Both the position numbers and the translations under genes were made by a program. Shown piece by piece: positions 1 through 13,390 of a stretch of DNA of 64,000 bases (the first letter of the stretch is position 1; each line of letters opens with the position of its first letter). The notes beneath the pieces were generated by a model. It was not told where the DNA came from. It did not search any database and saw only the letters and a list, made by a program, of their open reading frames with translations. The DNA is from Trichostrongylus colubriformis (taxonomy: Eukaryota > Nematoda > Chromadorea > Rhabditida > Trichostrongylidae), in the NCBI GenBank assembly GCA_963978905.1, contig OZ022256.1:57438646-57502645 (forward strand), in the 5' to 3' direction.

Positions 1-3000
1 CAAAGGTTCGCTGAACATTTTCCGTTTCGGCTATATTTAGTGATGGAGGGCGCGGTACAGCGACAAGTACCTATTATTGGACGAAAGCGATTTTTTTACA
101 ACTTCTGACTCCTCACACGAGATTCTTTTTGTTCACTTCTGTCGGAGGTGTGGTTTGTCCTTTATCGCTTGGTTTCCGTATAGGGGCCTGTGCAAAACGG
201 ACACCGAACTAACTCTTCATTACATGATCCCCCTAAAATTTCACTTCAATTTCGTCGATCAAATCATTAATTAGAATTCAGTACTTTCAAAAAAAGAATT
301 ACAGCATTTATTTTGTAAGAGGGCGGGCTACTCGAAACATGATGGTCCTTTGATACTCACACTACTTTAGACATGAAGCTAAAAAGATAACAAGCTTCCT
401 CAACCAATGGCAATTAACAATTTCACAGAAGGGAAACAAGTTTTTTTTCGATTTTTTTTTCGAATTTCGAATTGATCGAAATTGATTTTATGGTAAACAT
501 ACTCCTTTGAGATACTTTGGTGGTGGAGGCAAAGTTGTAGGCATATTAAGCTCCCAGGAATACGCAGTGAAGGTGCCAGTAAAGCACAGGGAACGTTTGA
601 TGCCTAGCTCCTTCTTCTCTTCGATCGCCAAAAGAACTAGTATCTTGCTTCTTTCAAGTGACCCTTAACTGCATGCTTCCATGCATTCATTAGTTCACAA
701 ATGTTTACTTCCTGATGGATGTATAACCCTTCCTGCCAATCAATTAAACCGTGGCTTCCACGCGTTGAGTCCTAGTCGTGTTTGTTTTTTTCAAAAGCAT
801 TCATCCCAACCGGGGACTGACTGGGAACCAGGATCCCGTGGAAGTCCCTCTCATATACCCATGAGGTGAACAACCTTCTTGCACTACCACACGCCTTTTC
901 GGTAACGAGCATCTTTGTGTGCATGCACCCTACATCCGTCGACCTTTTTTAATCTTTTTTTGGTCTGCTGGTTCCGATTGCTTCTTTTTTTCTCATAGAT
1001 TCTTATTGTTTCTTTTTTATATTGTACTTCATATATCTAATGATTTTGCTTTTCCGAACCAATGACATATCTCCGTGTGTGCTTCAATAAATGAATGAAT
1101 AAATAAATGAATAAACTTCTGAGCTTATATTATAATACTACTCATATTTGAAGCATACTACTTTTGGATTACAGGTAGGGATGCTGAAGTAGGAAGTCAT
1201 GCAATGCACCCGTTTACACAAAGACTGAGATCGAATACCGAACAAATGCCCATAACCACGCCTTCCATTCTTAAGGACTGATGAAATTGTACCAGAATCA
1301 TATAGAAGGATGGTAATGCTTCACCTGTCAAAGAATGTAGGCCAAGTTGCATTCAAAGACGGTTACGGTTCTAACTGGAGGTGTATGTAAAGCGTGGCCC
1401 ATTCGGGAGGATTTGATCAGCGCCGAATGCCTTCCTACTTATCCCTCACTGACAAAATGTTTTTGTTCCGTTTATCCGCAAACAAATAGAATTCCGAAGG
1501 TGAGGGTTGTCTCTTCAAAAACTGAGGTCAATATAATGGATAATCATAGAACGGCTCAAACTAATATGGTTATCGAGACAATTTTCTTGCTTTCACCTGA
1601 TCTCCCCGGAAATCATTAAATCATGAAGTATAGTAGGTGGCTCGTAGAGATTTCTTGAGAAATTTTCTTTTTGGCCAAAAATACGATGCCCCTCCTCATC
1701 TTTCCAACGCAAAATACGAATCCTACAATCCATGCTTGACTACGGGGTTGGGTCAGTTGGTCAGCACTCCGGATTCGATAAAACGAATTCCCAAGAAAAT
1801 CGTTATAAGTTTCGATGATTTAAAAATCTCGCTAATCGTGTTCATTTCAATTCTTGCTGTCAAAAACAAGCAATGACAAAAACTCAGGACTATCAGAGAG
1901 TTATCAACTACAAATAAACGAACAAACAACAACAACAACGAGTTTTGATCATGCAGCGGCCTGCTAAACGATTGGTCTTCAGACGATCCGTATGCGTATG
2001 GTATAATAGCGCTAGCTTTGTGATGTGATATGACGGCGACAATAAATAGGAAAACCAATCAGCGATACGACGAGAAATGGTGATATGGCGTGCGACCAGG
2101 CGACTTAACTATGGACCATCTTTAAGGACTTGTTCTCTTCGTCCCGAAACGAAACCAGTAAGCCCTCATAAACCAGTAGGATAACACGCTTCTAAGCGTC
2201 AACAGATAAATCAATCACTACGAGCGCTTGAGAAGCGCAGTATCTTACAGAACAGATTAGTGATATGATCTGTTTTCAAAGCTTCTTGCACAGAAAGGAA
2301 TTCTGGCGTAATTTTGATTGAGATTTAAAAACATTTTTTCAAAAAAGTCCAAGGGGGACAGTTCCCGAAGGAACGGTAAGTGCTTGCTTCTGTAAAGGCT
2401 ATGCTAAACAGCGAGGAGTAGGAACAAATGAGAGCCTTCCAAAGCTTGTACCTAGGAACGGGCTCACATAAGAATTTGTGTCAGTGTAAGAATACTATGA
2501 TCTTTCAATTTGAAAATTGAAATATTCTAAAACATTATTGCCACACATGAGGAGTAAATCACTTCTATCCACATAAATGGGGCGTGACTTGTGGAAAGGC
2601 GGAGTCCGTAAGGTGATATAAACCTCTTACATCTCTATTCCTTTGTTTTCATTGTTTCACATGATGAAATCGAAGCATTATGTGAAGGGGTGCGACGAAG
2701 AGATTGAATTCATACAGTCATCGTCGCACCGTTATTTCTGAGAATGAGCTTTTCATTGCAATTTGAAACTGAATTAGTGTTGAAGTATGGAAAAAGACGT
2801 ATAGAAGAACTGGGAAAAAAATTTAGGGGAATGGAATATGGCAGAATTGAAGAAGACGAAATATAATTAAAACCGATAAATAATGAAAACAAATGAATGT
2901 AAATGGAAAGCATTGTGTCTGGAGAGCTAGGTACGGTAAATCATGTCGTGTAAAAGAACATTTCAATGCTAATACGGAAAACGCCAGAAAGCTTTATTGC

Positions 3001-4552
3001 GCGGTTTGCAAGCGTCGTAGAAGAAACGAACAGCGTAATTATGACTTCGACGTCAAGTGCTCCAATTACGGATGCTTACGCCGACGACAGCGAGACCATA
3101 AGGAAAGAAGTTTCCAAGATGCATCATGATCCATGTTCGAAAGACAGGTATGAGCAAGCACTTCCTATATACTGTAATGGTACCCTCCCTCTCCTCTCCC
3201 TATAAAGGAAGTACTACCGCTCAGCTTCTCCGAAAAGCGAGTGAACTTTCCTTTCTACGCCCACAATAATCAAGAGATGGCCGAATGATGAATAGAGGAG
3301 AGGGGTAATCTAACTACAAGGTCAGAGATGCACCGGTGTGTGAGATGCCGAATAGTACTCTTTTCAATCAGTCGAAATACGACCGCATATGGAAAATTCC
3401 TTTACCCAAACCTAAGGTATGCACGAGCTTGTCTGCTATTTCTTTGCTTTTCTTTCGCTGAGCGAGTTCTCGAGAGAATTTGATCTACATAGAGGTGCTG
3501 TGTGTTCAAAAAAGCGTCAGGGATTAATTAGATAGGAAATTTGTATGAGATATTGAGCGTCCATCAAAGCGACTTTTCAGTGAGGAAACCAACTCAAAAG
3601 AGCCTAACCAAAGGTCCTGCTTAAAAATATTAGGTGTTGAAGCTTCCTCACCTTTGAGATGAGCTTGAGCTAGGAATTATGTCGGAGTCTTAACTTTTTT
3701 GGCGCTACATGGCTATGAAAGAGGAATTTTGAACCGATTTACGTGGACCCGTAGCACAATCAAGGACAGCCTCATACAATGTAATTCTTTGCTATTATTT
3801 TCCCCTGATTTCAGCATGTGATTTTTGACTTATGAATAAATAAATAAATGAGTAAAGGCTACCACATGGTTGTGAAGCAGCAGATGTGATTTTTATCTGA
3901 GCCTATAAAGAATGAGGATGATTCTCTTCTGTCCCGAGTGAGTGAAATTGTGGCGATTACGGAATGCAAAATTGAGCGCTGTGGGGGACAGGGAAAAGCT
4001 AATCGCCTCAACGAAGTCTTTTTCGCATTCTTCGAAATTCAAATTATGATTCAAAAGGAAAACGAGATCGAACGAGATTCACAAAATGTATGAAAACTCG
4101 CACCGTTAATCGGGTCACCCAGCTGATAAAAACACGTCTCTAATCCTCCTTCGGCATGCGCAAAGCCACAAAGAGCGAAATGTCTGTTTTCGATTTCACT
4201 CTATGGCGTGCTCTTAATCTTTGAGTACTTTTTCTAATTAGGTGATATAATCCTGTTTTTCCACACACCATAAAACTCCTGGTTCCATGAAAACCCCATA
4301 AATTGAGCAGTGGACCCTAAACTTTTTTTCATAACCTACAAAAAATATACACGCATGAATGGTAGGCATGCCCGAACGCTGGACCGTGCTGGAGGCTGCC
4401 GTGGTGGCGTAATAACCAAAACCGCAGCATTGCACCAGCTTCAAAGACCAGATAATTGGTCCTTGACTAGTTTTTGAGAAAAGAAATGGTGAAGTTAGCG
4501 GAAATTGGCTTGCAAATTGGCTTACAGGCTATACCATATAGGTTTTCACGTA
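1..4552. other. Gene-poor stretch without supported gene
   Basis: I see no exon chain with consistent phases here. The stretch is AT-rich. It contains two short A/T microsatellite tails built from AATAAATG-like units (1085-1116 and about 3832-3853), each at the end of a non-coding stretch, which may be 3' ends of old non-LTR retrotransposons. Small open frames at 2744-2872 and 2893-3129 are discussed under rejected items. Confidence 0.6.
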
Positions 4553-5062
4553 TAGTGCAGCTAAAAACTATGCGTTTTGGATTTCAACCATAACTTTGTC
4601 GACGTTTACATTTCTCATTCAAATTTTTGTCTTCTGAAGGCAGCTGGTACTCGATGAAGCAAAGCATCTAGGCAGGGAAAGTTGAGAAATTCATTTAACA
4701 GAATACCTTAAAAATGACTAAAGCTTTGAGTAGCAATAAAAAGCGTATAACTTATAGAAACGAGCAGGTGTGCAGAAAGAGACACGGAATAAGGTCAGGA
4801 CTTTGATACACGTCATCTGGATTTATGACAGGCTTTACAGCCCAGAGGCACTTAGCTGATCATTCACAGAATCTTCAGCTGCATAAATTTTCACCCTTTA
4901 CCCTGTATACCCTGTACCCCCTCCCTCCCCCCCACTTAGCTGAGGAGCTTTGCTTCATTGAGTACCAATTGCTTTGAAACACAAAAAAATTAATGAAAAA
5001 TGTAAACGTCGACCAAAGTTATGACTAGAATCCAAAACCGCATATATTTTTGACCGCTACTG
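4553..5062. mobile_element. TIR element, CAGTAGCGGTC family, copy 1 (decayed)
   Basis: About 510 bp with terminal inverted repeats. The right end reads GACCGCTACTG followed by TA; the left end is diverged. Subterminal sequence is also inverted: a stretch containing CATAACTTTGTCGACGTTTAC near the left end recurs as its complement near the right end. The same termini occur at 36071, 57285 and 60383. There is no transposase frame. TA flanks point to a Tc1/mariner-type non-autonomous element (inference). Confidence 0.75.
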
Positions 5063-5987
5063 TATACGTAGCTTTATGAGCTTGGCCGGGGCAGAGGAAA
5101 AGCCATAGCGAAAGAACCGAGTCATCCTTTAGTTGGAAGATAATCACTCAAAATTGAGATACTCAAAATTGAGAGAAATATTGATAGGAGAACCTCTCAT
5201 GAAACTGAGATACTCGAAATCGGTGCAGTCTAAAAATGAGAGCATCGGCTGAGATAAAAAAAGACAGAAGCTCTATAGAGAAGATGATTGGATGATTCTC
5301 AAATACTCGAAAGTGGAATTCCTTGCAAGTCAGTGAACGGGATAGTCTTGTACTACCCATTCCTTTGACGAGGCTGCTAAGAAGTTCATGCTCCAGTTGT
5401 AATATGATTGTGTTCCTGACTCTCTTGATAATTTTTTCGTATTTCTGTCGGAAAGTTACTTCGCGCAATTTTCTTATGTTTTTAATGTATTTTCAAAGTT
5501 TTTTGAAGTGCTTTTTTCTGCCATGCGCAACCGATAATAAACGAATGATAAAATAATAAATAATAATAATATGCTTGACTGTTTTGTCCAAACCCGCAGC
5601 ATTTTGAGCCATCAAACGCTTGTCTAGTTGGAAACCTATATCGTAAATGAACTGGGGAAGGCTATTTCGGCCCATACTAGATCTCTATCGTAAAGCGGTG
5701 ACACCCTCTGTGCTATCCATTCGACGTAATCAAATTCCTTTACGATTACTGATGAGGTTTCTATACGAGGCCTAAAGTGCTTTGTTTTGATCCTTTGAAC
5801 GTAATAGAGTAAGCCCACGTCATAGAGTTACCAGTGAACTTCCAGCTGTCAGGAGGGCAATTATTAGCTGCATCTCACACCTAATGCTACAAAAATCTTA
5901 GACAAACAAATAGTAATGAAGCTAGCAAACGAAACGAAAGTAACTATGTGCTCGAACACTTGAACTGTTGGTTGATTACAGGGTTAA

Positions 5988-6412
5988 AGGAATCGTCCAC
6001 GGAAAATGAGTTTTTGTGTTACCCATGTATTTATGTTGTATTTGCCTAATGTTGGCCTCATGCAAAATTTCACGCGAAAAAATGTGAATCTGGCTGAGAT
6101 ACAGCACCACAAAGTGCGGTCCCAGTGGGCGGGGCCTCCGTGTAAAAGCCTCGTACCGCGTCCGCCGTGGTAAGAGACGCGTTGGGGGAAGAGAAGGTTA
6201 CGTAAACAGTCCTACTCTCCGTTCCCAACGGCGGCGGAAGACGGGACGAGGCTTTTACACGGAGGCCCCGCCCACTGGGACCGCACTTTGTGGTGCTGTA
6301 TCTCAGCCAGATTCACATTTTTTCGCGTGAAACTTTGCATGAGGCCTACTTTAGGCAAATACAACGTAAACATATGGGTAACACAAAAACTCATTTTCCG
6401 TGGACGATTCCT
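5988..6412. mobile_element. TTAA-flanked foldback element, copy 1
   Basis: A 425-bp element whose two halves are almost complete inverted repeats of each other, so a transcript or single strand would form one long hairpin. Ends are AGGAATCG and CGATTCCT. Each end is bordered by TTAA (5984-5987 and 6413-6416), the target duplication typical of the piggyBac superfamily. There is no coding capacity. A near-identical copy is at 41770-42195, and relatives are at 47396 and 58868. Confidence 0.85.
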
Positions 6413-6416
6413 TTAA

Positions 6417-9400
6417 GCATGAAACAAAGAATCCTTAAAGGTGGAAAATTTTTGAAAGGTGCCCGAAAACAACCTTTTCTAGTGTTCTTAGACCGATGAG
6501 GTGACCTATCAAAAGAAAAGCTGTCAACAGACTATCATACTTGGTATAGGATAGATAGCAATGCTATGATTATCAGCTGACGGCTTTTTTCAAGAAGACG
6601 CTCTGAGTACACACATTTGCGACCTTCTATTTTGATTCCATTCAAAGAGCTCAAAATTTCATAAATTCACTATATTGTAGCCGATCAGTTGAACCTCGTG
6701 ATGGAATTTGTTCAAAAATTATTTCGATAAATTTTGTTAGAAGTGGTCAATGTTCAGGCGAAATTGCAATCTACAACTTATGCTGAGAGCAACCATCAAC
6801 TACATATTCGTAGACATTCGACAGCAGGCGTAAGAAGGAAGCATTATTTACGGGGACCTTGCTTACGAATAGTTGATGGCTGATCCCAGTATAAATTATT
6901 GTATAAATTATAGTTTTTGACAGAATTCTGACTTTTTGGACAAAATTCGACGAAATTTTTCTCGAAGTAATTTCATTGAGAGGTTCAACTGAAACAGCTA
7001 CACTATGGCGAATTAATGAAAATTTTGAGCTTTTCAACTGGGATCAAAGCAGAAAGGGGGAAACCAGTGAATGAGCAAAATATGCCGTCTCAAGTAAACC
7101 ACATAGTTAACTTCAAGAGTTTTTGTTCGTTTGCTTACCTAAGGAAAAGAGGAGGAGTTACGAAACGTGGTGGGTCGAATAAATAAAAACAAACAAAAAT
7201 CTACGATTTCATATTTCGAGATCAGATTTCGCAAAAATTTAGAGACGAAGGAAAAACTGTAACGATAGAATCAGAGCACTGACTTGGATGAGCGATAATA
7301 GCGAAGGATAAAATATCTTTGGAATCGAGAAGATTGGATTTCAGCTTTGCAAAAGCCCGCGAGAAAAGTATAGAACGTTTTGGTTGTTCAAGAAATTGTC
7401 ACGCTTAGGCTGTGAAAACCCTGCATTGATAGAAATGCAGGAAAGTCAAACAAAGTTTCAATGTCAAGGGTAAAAGCGAACCCTTGGAAACGACGTCACA
7501 CTCAAATAAAAAATTATGGCTTCAGAGATGAAAGAACGACGGCGTTCGAAACGTATCAAATTGGAAATTCCGGCAGCCGCCAAGGTCGGCATGGCTATGG
7601 GCCGATAACGATCGGGCTCACTTTGCCTGGTCAACCCCTGGAGATCAAAAATTCACTGATGAATTCTATCAATAAATTTTTGATTTTCAGCTTCTATCAA
7701 TAAACATGTTATAATCTCATAAGGATCATGTACATATGTCAGTTCATACCGAGCGATCCGCACAAGTACTACATGAGGGTATTTTGGCTGTTAGAACGTG
7801 GTTTGTGGAGCCTGAATGAAGGTCGAAGATTTACTAATAAATTGAGGAGTCGCTCTGATAGATGATTTAAATGGTTCTCTAAACACAAAATTGATTACTG
7901 ATCACATAGCTAGTATTTTTGCAATAATAATTCCACATAATTGAACAAAGTTTGAATTACGGTTGAAGGAAGAAAGTGGACTACGCATGATAAAGCTCAG
8001 GCAGAGCTATGCTGATTCATTCGGTAAATTCTGTTCACGCTGCTATATGCGATAAATATATTTGTTTATGCAATTTCAACCTGCGAATCGCATGAACAAA
8101 TAAAAATTATATCCGGAGCGCCGGATTCCGCCTCGTCTAACCGTCCATTTCTACCCACAGATTTTCATCGGATTTTGCAGAATCTGGGAGTGCGATCATA
8201 GTCAACTATTATGCTTAAAAGAAGTCACGCTATAGTGTGTCGAAATGGTTCAGATGGTGGAAAACTGAGCTCTTCTCTAGATGTCGTCTACTGCTAAAAT
8301 TGACTCGCAAATGAGACGTCTGCTCAAGCTCTGCTTACTTGCAAACGGCTTTCTATAATCGTCCAATAACAAACACTATTTTCGAATCATAATTTCTATG
8401 CTGCTCTATCATTTAAGCTATTGAAAACGATCATAATAATGAAGGTGCTGCTCATTTTTTAGAAGTCCTCCACCACTAAGAATAGTATTACTTAAAAGTT
8501 CACCGAAAAAAATAGCTTTGCACTCATAAAAACCTCAACTATTGAGTTAGTCTAACATCAAGGAAAATGAGCCTTGGTAAAAATATGTATGTTTTTATTT
8601 AGGAAACACCATGGCACACACAAGAATATAAGAGCAGAATCATGACAGAGAAAAATAGGAACGAAAAAAAGAAAAAGAACAGAGGAGAGGAGTTGAACAA
8701 GCAAGGCCGGTATGGCTATGGGCTGATAGTGAACGGCTCAATTTTCTTGATCAAGTTATTGAGATCATAAAATCGAAACGAAGGGTGAGAAGCATCATAA
8801 AACCTCCGATGTGCTACAAATAGTTGTGACAGTACTGCTGAATAATTTTGGGAGTCTGGTTGTTGTTTTGCTATGCCCTGAGGTTTGATAATTTGCCTAT
8901 AAATTATAGTGTTGTTTTGATACACCAGTGCATATGGTTCTCCTGGCGCAGATTTTCTCCTGGTTGATTCATAATATGAGCTGGTACTTTTATTTTTACA
9001 GCCCACTGTAAAAACCAGGCACAAAATTTGCAAAAACTATGAAAAAACTGTAAAATGAACTTTGAGTGGCAATTGCTTACATTTGAAAAACGCTTATATT
9101 TCTGTCTATGCGATGGTTATGGATCACAAGTTCTTGATCACTGAGTTCACGGCTATGCTCAGCAGCGAGGTGGATGTTAATTGGACGGAGCTGCAAAGTT
9201 TTTTTATTTATACTTTTCTGCGAAGAAGAGATATTGCATAAATTAATATGTACGTATAAAGTTACCCCTCCACCAGAATAGAAAATACACAACACACGCT
9301 CACCTGAGTGGGAAATGATCCCCGTTCAGTGCATTTTCATGGGTACTCAGTACTTATGGGCGGCTTAGTTGGTACCAAATCTGGTAGAAAGTACAGCTAT

Positions 9401-11755
9401 ATGGATTTTTTACCATTTTTTTCGGCATAAAATCTCAAAGAAAACTTTTACGGAAAGTTCCAAAGATATCCTAACATGTAATTTTATCTATGTATCAGGC
9501 TTTAACGACTACTACAAAGCCCGATGATTAGAATCTTACTATGCCTGGAGTCTTTTGAAGTGATGCTCTTCACTTTTATCAAAGTCTTGCTCACCCTAGG
9601 CAGTATGCATGACGAAATTGATTTTCGAATATTTTTTTCAAGAAAAATCATTTCTTGTTGAAGCTTGATTTATGACTTTCTCAAACAGTGAAAACTAGTA
9701 AGATAGCATCAATTCGAAGGGGAAAAGTATTCAAATTGGAAAGACAGTGTTCATAAGAAAAGACCTTGTGCAGGTGACATAACATGACCCGTATACAAGG
9801 AACACGCTGTCAGTGTGTGTTAGCCTTTTGTTTACATGAATCGTCGCCTACGAGATAGTGATCGCAGTTTTTCTAACTTTTTAATACTCTCCCAATTGTA
9901 AAAACATTGAAAGGAGATCTTCACTTTTGTAAAGAGAATTACTTACAAGTGCTCCACACGGATACTAAACATTCTTGAGGGTGATCGTGTCTTTTTAACT
10001 TCTCAAAAGAAAACCATTCAGCATCGAATGACCTTATCGTATCTATCATATCAAGTATGTCTACTCCTGTGGCTTACATTACCAATAAATTGGATTGTGA
10101 TCAAAAAACCAAGAAGATGTCAGTGAAGATCGAAAGGCAAGACGAAGTTATTCCAGTGCATGGTTATGGTGCCCACGGAAACACAACCGAATGATCGTCT
10201 CCAACTAGCTAAGCTACTCAAAAATCACTGATACTACGACTTATCTTTTTTCTTATGTCATCAAGCGAAAACAAAGCCTCATGACTTGTTATCATCACCA
10301 GCACTTCCGCTGAAAAATGCGGACGGGCAGCCTATGACGCTACCTACGGAAACACCACCATGTTGTTGGTGTTTCCGCAATGAGAAGGGGGTGGGGTGTG
10401 AAGATATCCTACTACGGACATCATTTCACCTACGCCTAGAATGGGTAAGAAACCCCTTCCCCTTTCCACTGAAGCTTAGGCAAGAGTATACGTCTGAGAC
10501 ATCTAAGTGTGCAGATTCTCTATCCTTCCTCCCCCCCCCCCCCCTCATCATTGCGATAGCACGTACAAAAAATACAAAAATCTAAGTACAAAGAATAACG
10601 CGCATCATAGGCTAATTCCTGATCAGTTTTGTGCTATGCGCTCATCGATGTTCAGGGGCAAGCCCATCAAACATGTACTCAAACAGACACTAGCGCTAGA
10701 CATAATTTGAGGCACCGTTTCTCATCAAAATGAGAGCAGATACTGATTATTTTGCACTAAATAGAGTAAACCATTCCCTGAAAGTATCACAGCTATTTAG
10801 AATGCCATAGATACCTGGTTCCGTGGAGCATGTTACGTATTTTTCTCTCCTTTTACCACTATATATGTTCACTGCTTTTTTTTTTTGTTTGTTGTCGTTT
10901 TTTAGTATGGTTTCTCCGTAGATCTGAACCTATGTAGTTGCTAGTTCTGGCTTCGTCGAACTCTCCTGTTGTCGAACTTCCTCCTTTTGTTAAGGTGTCA
11001 TTGCCACATGGGTTATTTCATGTAATAAATAAACAAATAAATAAATACGCGAATGAGTAAATGAATAAATTTGTAAGTTGATGATTAAGTAGAAAATGAG
11101 TAAATCAATGATTAAACTGACACCCAGAGATTCCTCCAAGATGTTACGGTAAAACTATATATTTCCATAAGATACACCCCTCACTGCGATAGCACCGTTT
11201 TGTTCAACATTCTGACTACATGAAGGGACGTTAACCATATGAAAAGGCTGGTTCGAGCAAATGTTGAAAGGCTTAATTTTAGAAATATTGGTGGTAGAAA
11301 CTATCTAATACAACGTATTACTGGAGTAGCGAGGCGGGTGATACGATCTAATTACTTACTGCGGGGACAATGATCTCTTTACGGAACATAATCGCTTTAC
11401 GATAAAACTCATAATGTTAAACGAATTAGTTAGTTCTGTCATGACATGATCTCTATCGGTACTTCAGTAATCGTATTTATTTTTAAAATGAGCGGAAATT
11501 AAAACAACTTTTACCGGAATGCGATTCGGCGAATCTCCTTCTTCGGAGCCTAAATATGCGAGTATTGAAGCTATGCTAAGCTTCATAGAGAGTCATACAT
11601 GGCTTTTTCCGATGTCCCTTTCAAACCAAGAAATTGTCGTTACGATAGATTGATCAGTACCATCATTCCTACCCTTCTGCGTGGCACCCGTTGCACTCAC
11701 ATTAGAGAAAGAAAGGTTGCAAAACAACGCCAGGATCTATGTGGATAGTGTGTGT
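6417..11755. other. Gene-poor stretch, scattered repeats
   Basis: No supported gene. Short diverged copies of a repeat with the core CATGGCTATGGGC lie near 7590 and 8710 (another is near 12318). A C-homopolymer lies near 10538-10550, and a tail of AATAAAT units lies at 11023-11075. Open frames are short and have no splice partners. Confidence 0.55.
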
Positions 11756-11982
11756 GGCGATTGGTCGATTTTTCGCTTCGCGGCGCCGTCAGTACGACTT
11801 GCCGCTGTTGTTTGGAATTTCGCTCAAGACGCAAGCGGCTGATACCGTGAAGGATCTTCAAAGATTGAAGGTTGGAAGCTTCGGAAGCTCGCCTATGTTG
11901 TTCTTGTTGCTGTTTCAACAAATAAAGCTGCAATCGACTTGCACCTGCCGCGGGCGGCCGCACGAAAATTCGACTAATCGCC
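11756..11982. mobile_element. Short TIR element (MITE), copy 1
   Basis: About 227 bp with imperfect terminal inverted repeats of roughly 25 bp (left GGCGATTGGTCGATTTTTCG; right end is its near complement). The interior matches 57938-58178 in the same order. Overlapping open frames on both strands in the two copies look protein-like only because the copies are related. The match includes the termini and the frames carry no start or splice signals, so I read it as non-coding. Confidence 0.75.
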
Positions 11983-13338
11983 ACTCACCCATATGGATAT
12001 GAGAAAAGAATTGAAGTGTTCCCTCTTTCCCAAAGCACCTTATTTCTTCATTCGCTCCTCGCAACGCCCTCTCCACTGATCCATTTCGATAGTGCTGAAT
12101 TCTATCCTAAAACGCCCTCTCCTACATCCTCAGAGTCTAAAATGCTGGAATGTCTCCTTTCTCAGCTTGGTCTCAAGGAAAGCAATATGGAGTACAGGGA
12201 TTGTGATTCAAAAATCACAGTCACAAAGTGAAAAATAGAAATGTGGAAGAGGCAAAGGTAGAACGATAGCAGATACTGGAAAAATAAAGATCAAATGGTA
12301 CGCGGGAACAGCCGCATGGCTGTGGGCAGATGACGCTAAGATCAGTTCTTCGTTGAAATTATTAACATCAAGGAAAGTTACTGTCAGGTGGTTTCTTCTG
12401 GAAAGAAATTCTGAAACATTACTGCTTTGTGAATCGCAGCCTTCAATGAATTGCCAAGAAATATTGTTGCTGTTTTGACCATCGGCCTAGGTACGTCTAT
12501 TTCGTAGCGGAGTTTTAATGGAGTGTTGGCCACACTACCAATCAAATCACTGCGCTTTGTAATGTAAGTAGCATGCGAGGGGCATTTACAGCGTGCCAAA
12601 ACGATCCCGAACGACTTATAAATTCGATCAAAACTTGTGGTGGTGAATTTTTGGTGGCCAAAAAACAAATTCGAGGAGCCTTTACGTCTTGCTGGTCGTA
12701 ATTGGTGAAGTCAAATATGTAGTAAGCAGCGTATTCAGCCGAGCCCTAGGACAGTTACACCGTAATGACTATTACGCCACCGAGGACGACGGCCTTCACC
12801 ACAAAAAAGTTTGAAGCCATCCACATTCTGTAGGCACTGAAAGAACTAGATTCTTACTGCGCGAGTTTACTTTGCTATATTTGTCATAGATAACTCAAAT
12901 TTTATCATACGTTTTGAAAAGGTTATAATTTTATGTACAACGACTGGTTCTCGCATTTTATTGCGCGGAACTAACCACGTTCAAACGCTACGGGTGGAGT
13001 AAAATACGCGGCGCATCCTAGAAAGGGATTGGCTGACACTGATCGCTTTTTTCAATTTCGGTTTTTTTATTCAATTTTGGTGATTTCATGATTTAAATAT
13101 CAACGATTACAGGAGAATGACTTAAAGTAATTCGCCACCCAATTTTTTTTCCACACAATCGAGAAGCACCGTCCGTAAACTGATCCTGTGTTTCGTCACT
13201 GAAACTTTCTACGAACTTTGTTTTCTCAACCTCCTCCTAAGTTATGAAGTAAAAATTTTAATGTTTTTAACTTCAGTCTCACTTTCAGTTTTCGATGCGT
13301 CTTATCAATTTTCGTTCCACTGACAAATTTTCATACAT
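11983..13338. other. Intergenic stretch downstream of the CVCCAPK gene
   Basis: No supported gene. A 94-codon open frame on the minus strand (12384-12668) has no ATG at its start and no family resemblance I can name. A diverged CATGGCTGTGGGC repeat copy lies at about 12315. Confidence 0.5.
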
Positions 13339-13344
13339 TTTATT
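13339..13344 (-). terminator. AATAAA polyadenylation signal, gene A
   Basis: AATAAA on the minus strand, 47 bases past the stop codon at 13391. Its position fits the 3' end of the Pro/Gln-rich secreted protein gene. Confidence 0.6.
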
Positions 13345-13390
13345 CGCTTATATCATATAAACAGCCATTCACATCAGTTAGCCGACAGAA

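Noticed and set aside
2744..2872. 42-codon ATG frame rich in charged residues (MSFSLQFETELVLKYGKR...)
   Set aside because: Short, AT-rich, no splice context, and no family resemblance; chance frames of this size are common here.
2893..3129. 78-codon frame with several cysteines and an Arg-rich stretch, and an overlapping frame ending at an AG|GTATGA donor
   Set aside because: Two competing frames over the same bases, no partner exon in phase, and cysteine spacing matches no zinc-finger pattern I can name.
11697..12002. Open frames on both strands that look protein-like
   Set aside because: They lie in a repeat with inverted ends present again at 57938-58178; the similarity is that of a mobile element.
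12384..12668. 94-codon minus-strand frame
   Set aside because: Begins with TTG, has no ATG near the start, no supported splice junctions and no recognisable domain.
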